Shown here piece after piece: positions 41,226-53,309 of a DNA stretch of 64,000 nucleotides. The stretch covers positions 31,422,844-31,486,843 of the forward strand of contig NC_088787.1 in NCBI RefSeq assembly GCF_949628265.1, in the 5' to 3' direction. The stretch comes from Cloeon dipterum (taxonomy: Eukaryota; Arthropoda; Insecta; Ephemeroptera; Baetidae). The notes under the pieces are model-generated. The model was not told the DNA's origin. It worked only from the letters and a program-made list of their open reading frames with translations, and made no database searches. Every line of letters starts with the position of its first letter. The stretch's first letter is position 1. Position numbers and translations under genes: made by a program.

Positions 41226-42989
41226 GTCAGTAAACTAACCACTTTTTATTTGCCATTTCTGACATTGGGTAGCCAGTATTAGATCTCCGAACTGCTCAAA
41301 TACCTCCCATTGCTTTGACACTCCTGAGAATGCCTTAACAATGCGAGCCAAAACGGGCTGGTTAAATTAATTAATTAATTTCAAGAAAGGAAAATTTCGA
41401 AACAATTATTCAAAGAGGAAAATAATTGACTATTCACAGCTACTGGTGATTCCTGTTCTATTATTAAACCAATACCAAACTATGAGAATTAAAAAAATCT
41501 AGAATGTTTAGCTATACCACGTATTGTCAATAATTTGTCTAAATGTGCTGGTAGTCTATTTCAATTAGTTTGCTATTAGTTATATTGCCAATTAGGAAGT
41601 AGAGCATAGAATAGAATATTCTAATAGGAAGGGAACAGAGAAAAAGGCCATTGAAGTACATACAGTTTTGAGCACACACGGTCGGCAACACGGCAAACCC
41701 GCCAGACACGGAAGCCGCGCGGGTTGCATAATTGCTCAAACTGCAGGCGCTCTCTCGAGCGAGAGAGTTTATTATTAGCCGTTATTATCTGCTGTTACTT
41801 ATTGTAATGTAACAGTAGGACGTATTTAACAACAAAAATTTAATATATTCTCTTCTCGGTATGAAAACTAGGCCATGTTATTTAATAAATAGTAGTTGTA
41901 TAGAAGAATATCGCTTTTCCAACCTCTTCACTTTGAAATAGAATCCACTGAAGAATAATTACACAACTGTCTGGAGTAAAACTTGAAAACTAAAATGGAT
42001 TGCATAGCTCGCGCGGGGGTGGTAAACACGGAACCGCACTCGGCGACAATGAGTTATTGCTGGCACCAAAAGCAACTTCTTAGAAAGCTTCGCGAAAATT
42101 GAAAGAGCAAAGGAAGGTAGCAAATCTACCGGTTCGCGTGTAATTATTATGATTTATCAACAGTCAGATATAAAAGGATTAAAAGGGATATACAGATTTA
42201 CTTGGGAGACAACTATAATTTCTCCAGATTGTCGTTTTTAAATTAGTAGATCACGGCTGTCTCTTTAATTAAAAGCACTGTTTATTACGCCAGGAGGAAT
42301 AAAGCGAAAAAAAGCTGACAAATATACCGTTTAATAATTTGAGAAATTCGGTAAAATCTAAAACGTAACGGTTCCTCTCACTCAAATATTTTATTTAAAT
42401 CACCAGCCTGCGACTTCTCATTGCAAGTTTGATCCTTGGAGCCAAAGTTAAATTAAACCGAATTAAAAATTTATGAAATTTGCAGCTACAGTATTAGCAC
42501 AAAATAACTCGATTCCATCTTTTGCGACGAGTTGCAGGAAGTTAGTAAACGAAGCCATATTTGCATTTTATTTGCCTTTGATAAACATGCAGTACTAATT
42601 AATCAATTATGCACGCGGTAACGGTTAATTTGCTCGATCTTTCCTGCTCTCATCGTGCAGCGCGGCGCGTTATCTCGCGCGCGTTTTGAGAGCGACGAGC
42701 TGTTGTTTCAGGTGTTGACCACGCGATAATTTTATTATGCTTGCGCATGCACTTGTCGGAAATACAATATTCGATGCACGCTTGTGTTGGCCTTATCTCC
42801 AAGTAGATTAGCATCCATTCGTAGAAAAAATGCTGAGTATAATTGTGAGCGAAAATCCCACAAGCAGTTTTCTGAACTAAAAGAGAAACTGAAAAAAACA
42901 CGTCAAAATTATCATTTTTGGGGGTGATTAGTTTGCAAATTTTTTATCGGTGCAAATTACAAATTTAAGGTGTGCAATGAACTCCTCTC

Positions 42990-43400
42990 TTCGAGCCCGA
43001 TCGAATGAACACCAAATTCATCGGTCAAGGTCAAAGGTCACCACGGCTCATTTTCGAAAATTTCAGGGTGTTTTTGGGATTTTGAAAATTTTTATACATA
43101 CGAAACGCCCCTCAAAAGTGGTCTTAGGGTACGTCTGAACTTGTGTGAAACTTACAAGGCGTGGTTTGGCTTCGTTTCCAAGAAATTGGAATTTTAATTT
43201 CAAAAAACTCGAATTTTTGCAAATGTTTCGAGCGCCAAATCTCGGGTTCTAAGGGTCAGAAATGCAAAAACTGTACACCGTTCGATTTGGCTTGACTTCC
43301 CCTAGTGAGCTGAATGGTTTTTGGGGTGCTCACCCCTCAACCCTCATTCATTCCCCTTGTCGAAAAGTGAATAATTTAAATCATTGCAATTTTTCAACTG
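42990..43400 (-). repeat. Dispersed repeat family B copy (inverted)
   Basis: On the reverse strand: ACAGTTTTTGCATTTCTGAC, TTAGAACCCGAGATTTGGCG, TTTTCGAAAATGAGCC and TGACCTTTGACCTTGACC, matching the order in the WASHC5 intron copy. Confidence 0.55.
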
Positions 43401-43899
43401 TTTCAATGAAAATTTTACACTCCTGTTTTGAATAGAGGATGATTTAAAAAAATTAGAATTGGTAAGACGCAATAGACGTTTTAACAGCCAAAACTCAACT
43501 TCCGCCGGTGGAAGGAATGTTCAATATAATTAATTTTGTATTTAAAACATTTTTATTCAACTGATTTTAAATTAATTAAATTTCATTGAATTCTTATCAA
43601 TAATATTTCTTCACATTGGGTCTAGAAAACAATTTCCGTAACATTTTTCCAATTGATAGGAAACTTTCTCTTGCAAGCACAGCGAAGTGACCACTCAAAA
43701 TTCAGTCATAAAAACTCAGACAGTTTCTGAACACCCTCCCTTTGAAGCTTTTAAACAACCCGACCACCCTGTATGTTAGGAGGCGGGTTTCTTTTGTAAT
43801 AAAATATTAAAAATAAATTTAAACTAGCTCTCTGCATTTTAAAATTTGCTCTGAATTTTTAATTTTAGACACTTGGGGTTGGTGAAGGCAAAGCATTTA

Positions 43900-44480
43900 A
43901 TTATTACAAACTAAACCAACGCAGTCCTAAACAAACTAGGAAATCCGTGGGCGCAGAGGCGATGATTGACTGCTGCAGTGTCCTGATCATTTCCCTACCC
44001 CTTTCACACACATTCATGCAAATCAACATCGTGGTTGCTTGACAAATTCAATGCAAATAGGCAGAAGCAAACACGTGTTCACGTCAACGCCCAAGTGACT
44101 TTTGCCGTCAATTACTTGATCATTACCAATTCCATATTATTCACCAGGGAGGCGAGGCGGCCTCTTTACTTCCACCCGCATCGCATAATCCCTTTATAAG
44201 AAACACACGCGCCTCGACACTCGATCTGCGAGCATATTTGAAACGTTATCGCCGCTGCCGCCACCGCCTCGTTATTTACTCGCTCTCGTTGCAGAATTAC
44301 AAGTGAACCCTATATCTGGACGCGCGCGCGTTTCTTTTCAGCCGCTTACGTGACTGTTGTTTTTCGGTTTGCTTGTCTCTTTTGTTCGTCCAGCCAAACT
44401 CGATCCACCGCACGCGTGAGCCCTTTAAGAATAAGAACACTCAGCGGGTTTGCTTGCAGCCGAGCCAAAATTAACTTGCG
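43900..44480. promoter_or_regulatory. Candidate cis-regulatory module
   Basis: Mixed-composition block with two perfect octamers ATGCAAAT (44016-44023 and 44051-44058), an E-box CACGTG (44072-44077), CCAAGTGAC and TCAATTACTTGATCATTA, then TTTATAAG near 44193 and CpG-rich sequence. Motif density suggests an enhancer or promoter; the target gene is unknown. Confidence 0.3.
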
Positions 44481-45741
44481 CGTTTTAGCGGAAAGGAGAT
44501 AGATAGGGGGGGGGGGAACAAAAATGCAATAGTAACGTGTGTGGTCGTCGACGACAAAAAATACATAAGGGCATCGCTGTCTTTTTTGTAGATTATTTTA
44601 AATTTTGATCATTTCATGACCGAATTTCAAATCAAATCACAAATTTAACCTTTTTTGTAACAAATTGTTTGAATGTCGACTGGGAAATGGCAGCGTAACC
44701 ACAGGAGTTTTGCAGTGGACGTTGGTTTCTGTTTTAATTCAATAATAATGAGAAAGGTTCGATCCAACTGACGCACGGTCATAAAAACAATATTCTCGGA
44801 AGCTTAATTAATGGGGCTGCGCGTTCTAGTATATTTTAGGGCAATTTAGTTAGCTTGTTTGGTTTGTATTTTATTATTAAAAATTGAATAATTGTCCATT
44901 TCAATTCATAGACCAGAAGACTTTCGATTTTGATAGTATTATTTCTTGAAGACAAATCATGAAATGAATACAATAAAATGGCATTAAAATTTCAATTTGA
45001 CCAACCAAGGAATATGTTTTAGGAAGTTAAAAAGTAAAATAAAAGATTCTCAGGAATAATTTGAAAAAATTGTTAACGAAATGTGACCTACGCAAGGTGG
45101 ACTTCTATTTCCATAACAAATATTGTCCAAAAATTTTTCGAACAGGAGTTTTTCCGCTTGGTTCGGTATTTGCTTGAGTTTGGGGGTTGAAAAGGGGTTT
45201 GTTTTGAGGTGTGATATGCCCGGAAATATGAACAACCCCTGATAATAGTTAAACTGAAAGTTGATTTCGACCTAAAAGAAGTGTAATTTCCCGTTTTCTG
45301 TCGAAAAATCATAGAGGGTGAGTTAGGGGTTGAATAAGTATTGAACTTTAATTATCATACTTTCATACACATCCCTAGAAAATATCTTAACCATGTGACA
45401 AATATTAAGGCTGCAGTGAGAAAGCAACCATATTATATAATATGCCTCAATGGCTTATTTGGTTTTAAAGAATCCCAAATATTTTTTTTATTTGATGACA
45501 CACCTGTGTTACATAAATAAAAAGGTATCGTGTTGCATTGCAATTTTTGTCAAAGTTAGTTAAAATTATTAAAAAATCTGTCTAATATGACAATTAACCA
45601 GAGTTCTATGTAGATAAATGATTTTAGTTTATTTTTATTTTTTGACCCATCAAACAATCTGAAACGACATAAGTTGCTAGTTTTGGCTTCGAATATAATT
45701 TCTAAGCATTAATTTCAACTATCAAACTTATAATAAAGAAT

Positions 45742-48700
45742 TTATGCTTCGCAAAGAAAACGAATAGCGACACCACATCCCAGGTCATTGAGAAAAGTAG
45801 TCGCAGCATCTCCACCATTGACGTAGAGATTCACGCAGCTTTCAACATAGGGAAAATTGGGCTCCCCTGATCCCCAAGGAATATCCTTGCTAATCAATGT
45901 TCCGTCTGGACACCAGCCGGCAGAGCGAACACAACCAATTCCATCAAAGGTGCCTGAAGTCCACACGGCACCAGTTCCCCATCCAGCAGCTGATCCAAAG
46001 CATTATATTTATAATTTAGAGATCGTGTAGTTTCATATTACATTTGAATCCGTTGTGAATGCATTCACGCTCTGCGTTCGTCTCGACGGAAACGAGTTTC
46101 ATCCCGAATTTGCAACATTCATAAAAGGCGTCTTTATAATTTTTCTATGCGATTTAAAATGTTTGCATTTAGTTTTATGTTAAAAAAATAATTAATATCT
46201 CACCGTATCCTTATGGTAGAAGTATTTTTTCCCACAAAACGTTTGAAACTTCCCATCAGGCCCTGAATATTTTTTTTAAATTTTATAATAAATATGCGCC
46301 TTAAAATACACTTCATACCCGTCATTGCTGTCACTTGGCTAGCTTTCGCAGGCTTTTAATAGAACGTAAGCAATTCAATTTATTTTTATTTTTGTTAAGT
46401 TCTGGATGTGGATGTATGGGGCACAGTTGCCCTGCTGATCCGTAATAAACCAAAAAATTTGAATCTAAAAATAAAAATAAAAGAGTAGATCAACAGCGCA
46501 GTCATAATCGTAGCACGTTGCTGAAGTGCATGGTTTTGAGGGCATCTGAAAATCAATTTAAAGTGATACAAATTCTACAATATGCCAAAAAATACCTCGC
46601 AAATGTAACCAAGCGAATCGGTGCAAGTTTCATCTGCTAGCCATGCTTGACTTATGCCGTACGTAGCTGAGGGTCCGAAATGAGAAAGCACGCACCACTG
46701 CTGTTCGTTTATATTGTTTGGCTCGCCAGATTTCCTGTTAACGCCTAACTTAAAAAGCAGCACTCATTTTTAAGTGTAATTTGCACCATTTAGTGTCGTT
46801 TCTGTAGAAAGTGGTGCCGGAGGAGCAGTATGTGTAGTGAAAATTGCAATCTAGTTGGGTTCCACTCGTCCAAAACTCGGTATTGTACTTAAGCAACGCT
46901 GCAAAATGACATTTAATTAAATTATAGCTTTAAATGTTATTATTTTGTTCCTGCCATCATTATTATTCAGGTCGAAGATGGCCTTCATTTCCGAATCGGT
47001 TTCCACGGAAACTAAATCCATTCCTAATTTGCAACACATAATGTAGGCGTTTGTCCAAGATAACTATACAAGAGTTCATATAATCAAAAGAAATTATATT
47101 ATCTATATTGTAAGCTGAACCTTGTTACTAGTGGCATAAAGATAAGTCTTTTCACTTCCAGTGGCCCATCGTCCATAGCTTGCTGTGTCTATAAATTAGC
47201 ATCAGTAAAAAACGCAATTCGAAACAGACGAGGCTTTCTCACTCAAAAGCTCTCCTTTCAAGTTAAAAAGAGAATTCTAAATAGAAAAACATTTATATTA
47301 TATTGCAGTACTGAAAATCTCATAATGTGCCGTACGTCTTTGACACATGTTGATTTGCTAGGGCATGTAGGAGCGCATTCCGGTTGGTTTCCCTTTTTGG
47401 AAAAATTGAATATGAATTAATACTATAATTACAGAGAGGTTTCAGCCGCGAGAACCAAAAGCTACCTCGCATATGAAATATCTTGATTCAGTGCACGAGA
47501 GGTCATTGATGTATATCAATTTCGGGTCATATTCCAGCTTCACTTCGACGCAACGCTCGTCTAGAGGGCTCGATGGTTCGTTTGGGAACCAATTGGAAAA
47601 ATTTTGATACAGCAGTGATTTAGTGCCGCAAAATCCATGTTTAAATTCGCAACCAAATCCTGCATTAACTCCAGAAGTCCAAAAACGGTCGCCGGTGTTC
47701 TTGAACTCGGCTAGAAATACCTTTGCGAGTGATGTGTTGATGAAATAATTGAAAATTGATACCTTTGTTCATATCAGCAATGCATGCCAATTCTTGAAAT
47801 GACTCTATGCTCATCAGCTTCATGCCGTACTTGCAACATTCAGTCTCGGCATCATTTCTGCTTTTTCCTACCTTGGAAATGAAATACTGAGAGCCGCAGG
47901 CTGATCTAAATACGCCGTCGGAGTTGCCTTTTTAATCGATATTTTTAAATGAGTTCTTCAAAACTACTGTAATCCTATACTTTTCCACTTTTTGGAGTTT
48001 TCGAGTTTTGCAGCGTCAGTTTGACAAGGAACAGACGTCGGACATTGAGGGAAGGGACAAGACGGAGAGAAAGTCTTGAATTATAACCATTAAAAATGGT
48101 TACAAGTTTGATTCAGACTCTTTTGCTTTACCTCGCAAACATATTTGGCGCGGTAGGTGACACACGGTCTATCATTAAAATAAATATTTGCTGGTGGCGT
48201 GCCTCCACCCACGACCATCTCTATGCAATTTTCATTTCCGCCCGCGTTGTTAGGCTCGCCTGCACCAAATTTAAAATCCGAGGATACATTCTTTGCCGTG
48301 TTTGCCGTGCACCAGGTAAAGTGGCCTTCGTGGAACTCGTCACTGCCCGCCGTCCACCACGTGCCACCAAATCCGCCATAATTTGATCCTATTTTAAATT
48401 GTATATCCACGCAAGTATAGGTTTTACTTTGGATTGTTCTTACTGGCTAGCATTGTGCCCAAGCACATAATTTCCCTCGCGTCTTCAATGCTCAACAGCT
48501 GCATGTTACGCGAACAGCATTCTGAAGCGGCTTCCTGCCAGTTTTTCTGTAAAATTATGATTTTGAATATCATATTCATCCAACTGAAAATACGCATAAG
48601 CAGTCATTTCAAATAAAGTCCTTGTATTCACAGTCACGTTTATTAGCGGACCGACGCGCGTTCGCACTGCGCAGATCCACGCTCCCCTATCTTTTCCCAT

Positions 48701-50999
48701 GTTAAATAAGTTTTCGTTAGTGGCTCTGTGTCAAAATTACTGAAGCCATCCGCGTCTCAATTGGGGTCAAACGAAAGCGCACGAGTTGATTTACAACAAT
48801 AAGTCGAAACCATGAACGCGGGAAATAAAACAACAGAGAAATTCGCGTTCGAAAAGTTCCCTTTTATGTCTGGGAAGAAACCTACAGTAGAGACATTTTT
48901 CTCAACGCTCCAGATTAAATTAGTTTTGATGTTGATTGAAATTACCTGAGTGTCACTAAAGAAATACATTCTATCACACGCAAGTCGTAATTTTCCTTCG
49001 ATAGGCTTAGATGCTGCGAGCAGAAGTATAATGCTATATAATATATTTTTATAATAAATTATTTTACGGTCGATGAAGTCGTTTGTGTCGAGATAAGTGG
49101 CCTGTTAGATCCGTATAAGGTTTCAGTTATAAAAGCGGGGCACCAAAATATACCTTTTTCTCGCACGTGTAGTTGAGGCAAGGTGGCTTGGTTGTTGTTG
49201 TTACAGGCACCTAAATTCATTCGTTTTATCTGACCTTTTTTGTTTAGAAAAAAAAATCAAATTTACTTCGCAGATATAATTTACAGTGGAGGCACAGTTA
49301 ACATCATTGATGACGTTGCTTTTCAATGGACCAGGCCCGATTTTGACTGATCCACAATCTTCCTCTTGTCCGCTCGGTTCGCCAGTGTTCCACGTCAGGT
49401 TCCCAAGCACCGTGTTGTTTCCGTTGCACCAAACGTACGAACCTTCTTTCTGGTAATCACTCAAGGAAGTCAGATACTCCCCCGCCAGTCCGAAGCCATC
49501 GCCACCTAATTTTTTAAACTAGAAACCGGATGGCATGATTATATGTTTGGACACTCACTATTCATCAGGTCGGAAATGCAAGAGAGACGTTGCCACGATT
49601 CTACAGTAATTAATGACATACCATAAGTGCAACATTGGCTCGCCGCGTCGGCCCATGCTTTCTTTTAATTTGAAATTATAAATTTGTGTATTTAAAAATT
49701 AATTTAGAAAGTTAACTTTATCTGTGCTGAACAGGTAAAGACGATCGCATGCAGGTCTTAAAACTCCGTTGGTCACCGCGTTTGCTTTAAAGTTAAAAAA
49801 ATGAAATAAAACATGTTTTGCTGCATTTAAAATTTAAACTTACATGCCACCAGTCCTTTTGCGTCAAGTTTCGCAGCCTAGAATTGCAACAAAATATATG
49901 GAAAGGAAATTTTTCTAACATTTAAGTCTGACGTCTGGTTTGCAGGTGAAAGGTATGCATGGTGGCACTGTTGTAGTTGTTGTCGTCGTCGTTGTCGTAG
50001 TTGTTATTGACATTACAGTGGCTGTCGTAGTTGTAGTCGGCGTATTGGTTGTTTTCGATATTATAGTCGTGGCCGTCACCGTGGATGATGTCATAGGGGT
50101 TTTTGTTGTCGTTCTAGTGGCTGTCGCGGTGGATATCATATTAAGGGTTGTTGTTAGCGTCGTCGCCACTTTTGTAGTTGATTGCAATTCAACTGATGGG
50201 GCTGTCGGCAATGCCACACTTGGCGTTTGAGTGTTGGCTGTTGTTACGATGGATTCTACGGATTCTACTGTGGTGGTAGTATCAGTAGATGCCAGCCCAA
50301 GAGTTGTTTGTAGAATTTTGGTTGGATCTGTTGAGGATTCAACACCATTGGTAGTTGTAGCTGTTGTTAATTTTTGAAAAGTTAAAGGCTCTGATTGTAG
50401 AGTATCGGCTCCAGACGAAAGCGTGGTGACCTCTTCCACCACGCCTGCTGTCGTTCTTTCTTCGGGAATGGTTGGTGGAACTGAGATTTCAATTTTGTTA
50501 AGTTTAGTTCTTAATCAATTTATATAAAGCATGATATCACTTGTGTCTTGAACAGAGGAAGATAATTGAATGGCATTAGTTGTCTGTTCCAAAGGAAAAT
50601 TCAGTTAAAATATAAAATTTAACATTTCAGAAAACGTTACACGTGATTCTGCAGTTGATTTTGTGTCGGGTTGAGTTATTGCCATTGTTGTTACATTGCA
50701 CCGATGAAGAAAAGATGAACAGCATTTCTTAATTAGTATTCTGCGGGGCCGAGTTTTTCGGACTGAAATAAATCTTGAAAATCATCAGGAAAAAACTTCA
50801 CGAATAAAAATGACCTCTAATGATTTTAATTTGCACCCTAGAAGGATTGGCAGTCGTCTCTGCCTAAAAAGGACATTTTGAAACCCGCAATTTTTAAAGA
50901 ATATTAATTACTGACTGTGACTATTAAAGTGCATAGCGCTATCAATGGAGCAATCAAAGATATCCCCCACCAAGAAAAGAGACGTCCTTTGGACGTCAT
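45742..50999 (-). CDS. Mucin-stalked protein with five tandem C-type lectin domains
   Basis: Reading from ATG 50999: MTSKGRLFSWWG then a hydrophobic run (ISLIAPLIALCTLIV), a signal peptide or type II anchor; short Ser/Thr exons; a Thr-rich stalk (50442-49930); then five CTLD units at about 49880-49260, 49215-48130, 48060-47465, 47220-46580 and 46560-45742. Each unit is introduced by a Cys-pair hinge (PPCIPFTC, PPCLNYTC, PCTSATC and similar) and carries a double Cys in the first helix (CCTYGMSLITVES, CCSRNMQLLSIED, CCKYGMKLMSIES, CCKLGMDLVSVET, CCKFGMKLVSVET). The sugar-site motif is EPN in units 2, 4 and 5 and EPS in 1 and 3; a conserved xND is kept in all but unit 4 (WLADETC). Unit 5 ends IRFLCEA and stop. 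By family knowledge EPN with ND favours Ca-dependent mannose-type ligands. The N-terminal exons are the least certain; splitting into two genes cannot be excluded. Confidence 0.8.
49930..50442 (-). repeat. Thr-rich low-complexity coding stretch (mucin-like stalk)
   Basis: ACN-codon repeats, seen on the + strand as GTTGTTGTCGTCGTCGTTGT, encode runs such as TTTTTTTTTTTTVPPC and many Thr/Ser between. Likely an O-glycosylated spacer. Length polymorphism is expected. Confidence 0.75.
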
Positions 51000-51093
51000 A
51001 GACGTGACTCGTCCACTGGTCCTGGAGACTTCTATTCTGACCGCTTTTATGACGTCTTTTATTACCGTCGAGACGGACGAGTCAAGTTTTGGC

Positions 51094-51168
51094 CGAGACG
51101 AGTGGGACGGGATTTGGTCGAGACGAGTGGGACGGGATTTGGTCGAGACGAGTGGGACGGGTTTTACA
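51094..51168 (+). repeat. 25-bp tandem repeat, about 2.8 copies
   Basis: CGAGACGAGTGGGACGGG units start at 51094, 51119 and 51144, each followed by ATTTGGT in the first two. The GACGAGT / ACTCGTC wording resembles the 217-bp array at 59.8-60.4 kb. Confidence 0.85.
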
Positions 51169-51654
51169 CCCTTTGGGACCGCACGGCCCCCCGCGGCCCA
51201 GCTGGGCCTTGCAGCCCTGCTAGGCCTATTTTAGGCTCTTATCTGGGAACGGATGTAACTTGTCCAAAGACCTAGCCAGAAAAAATGCCTTTCTTAAGCT
51301 TGGTCTTTGCACAAATTTCGCCCAACCTTAAAAAAAATTAGGTAAAATAGCAAAATGAAATGAGCTCATTAGTATTACTGAAATTTCATCATATTTATTT
51401 CTTACTGTTTTCAAAGACCCATCAGCAGGTTCATACCACAGCCCTACATAAATATTATTTATATATTAAGTTATCGTGTGTCATCGCATATCATCACTGG
51501 ATTATTCTTAAAACAATTCTTTTAAATTCCTCATTCGTTATAAAACGGTTTTAAATTCATCAGTCCTTAGATTTCGACGCCGGCAATACACTGGCGCCAG
51601 GGGTAACATTCTACTGTATGACACTTAATAGAGCGTCCATTGAGATCGAGAAAT

Positions 51655-52746
51655 TTTTGGTTATCCGGGAATTCCCAGGAAATTTGGATCCTGAGCAGAA
51701 ATATTAAGCAGTCATATGAGAATCGGGCTAGGATCGGGTATTTTTTTCGGGACAGGAATCCCGATGAGCAGTTCCAGGCGAATTCGAACTTCAAATTTTT
51801 AAAGTCGATAGGACGGGATATTTTGGCATCAAAATTTTAAGGTGACAATTATGTTTGCTTAAAAGTACTTATAAAATGGATCGAGAAATTCCAGGTTTGA
51901 AACTCAGGAATGGGGGACGCAGTCTAAGAGTTACAGTCCACCTTTCATTCATAGATAACTCGATTTTCGGGGATTTTTAAATAACGAATAAATAGGGATT
52001 CCCGAGCAATCGAGCATCAAACCTGAAATTTCACCATTTTTATAAACCATCAGGTTTTTTCCAATTTATTAAGCAACTATTAGTGGCAAGAAAATATTTC
52101 CACGCTGAAAATCCCGTCCAATGTACTTATCGCCCATCAAATTTCAAAATTCGCATGAAACTGCCTGCAAGATGGCTAAATTTGATAACATGCACCAGGG
52201 GAGGGAATCAATAAAATTTTGATTATTTCTTGGCGGGGGAATTTTTCTTGCCACTTAAAGTTGCTTAATAAATTGGAAAAAACTGATTGCTTAAAAAGAT
52301 GGTGAAATTCCAGGTTTGAAGCTCGAGAATCCCTATAATTTATTCGTTATTTCTAAAATCCCCGAAAATCGAGTTATCTGTGAATGAAAGGTGGACTGTA
52401 GCTCTTAGACCGCGTCCACCATTCCTGAGTTTCAAACCTGGCATTTCTCGATCTATTTTACAAGTACTTTTAGGCAAACATAAGTTTCTCCTTAAAAATT
52501 TGATGCCAAAAAAACCCTTAAATAGACATCCAAAATTTGGAGATCGAATCCGCATATTTTCATGGATATGTCGGATATGTTTATGATTGTTTATATCCCT
52601 TATATCCACGGCGGCTTTGCTTCAGCCCTGGAGCTGCTCATCGGGATTCCTGTCCCGAAAATAATACCTGAGCCTGGCCCGATTCTCATATAACCGCTTA
52701 TACTTCAGCTCGGGATCCGAATTTCCAGGGAATTAATTAACCAATC
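51655..52746. mobile_element. Foldback element with long imperfect inverted arms
   Basis: The left arm (about 51655-52105) and right arm (about 52215-52746) are inverse copies: ATATGAGAATCGGG...CGGGACAGGAATCCCGAT on the left answers ATCGGGATTCCTGTCCCG...CCCGATTCTCATAT on the right; AAGTACTT, GAAATTCCAGGTTTGAA, CTACAGTCCACCTTTCATTC-like and CCAATTTATTAAGCAACT blocks also pair in mirrored order. The right arm carries an extra segment of about 65 bp near 52560-52625. The ends share TTGGTTA and GAATTCC(C/T)GGAAAT. No ORF of note. Superfamily undetermined. Confidence 0.75.
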
Positions 52747-53309
52747 TGACCCAAAATCAAAAGAGATACTATGAAACTTCTAAGGCCAGTATTACCCATT
52801 AAAATTATCAATAAATGTCCTATAATTATATTAGCAGAAAATTGAACAGCTAATGTTTGTGGTTGAATTACATTTTACTAATTGTTTCAATACAAAACCA
52901 TAAATAATGGTATTAGCACTCCCGGAGTGCCCTGAGGCATGAAATGTGGGAATATGTGTTGAGTATTATTAATGCAGCCATAAAATATTAAAGCTTTTCA
53001 TACAGGTAAAGATAGACTCCAGGTAAAACTTAAAAGACTCATACTTGAAAATATAGGATAATAAACCTAAAAAATTATTTAAAACCATACATATAAAAAT
53101 AAACATACAAATAGTTATGTTCACCCAGGCTAAAATTATTCTCCTAATACCACCTTCAATTCTTTATGTCATGTTCTACCAATGGCATTGTCTAAATTAA
53201 TTTCCTGGGAATTCACAGGAAACCAAATATTTCCCAAATACGATGGACCTCTAATTTTTGAAACTCACACCTGCGTCGCACTCACTTCACTTCTTGCAGC
53301 TTACAATAA

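Larger units (their letters stand above)
39657..45741. other. Six-kilobase region without a recognisable gene
   Basis: Mostly AT-rich. GC-richer patches lie at 40960-41200, 41660-41760, 42640-42780 and 43900-44480. The ORFs here are short and mutually overlapping. A family B repeat lies inverted at 42990-43400, and a G run at about 44506-44515. It may hold distal regulatory DNA or exons of an unrecognised non-coding RNA. Confidence 0.5.
51000..53309. other. Repeat-rich gap upstream of the lectin gene
   Basis: Contains a 25-bp tandem repeat (51094-51168), CpG-rich sequence to about 51240 and a large foldback element (51655-52746). The rest (52750-53300) is AT-rich with nothing recognised. Confidence 0.6.

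Noticed and set aside
45050-45312. Two minus-strand ORFs just downstream of the lectin gene
   Set aside because: They lack Cys/Trp landmarks of a CTLD and have no splice context; read as AT-rich noise.
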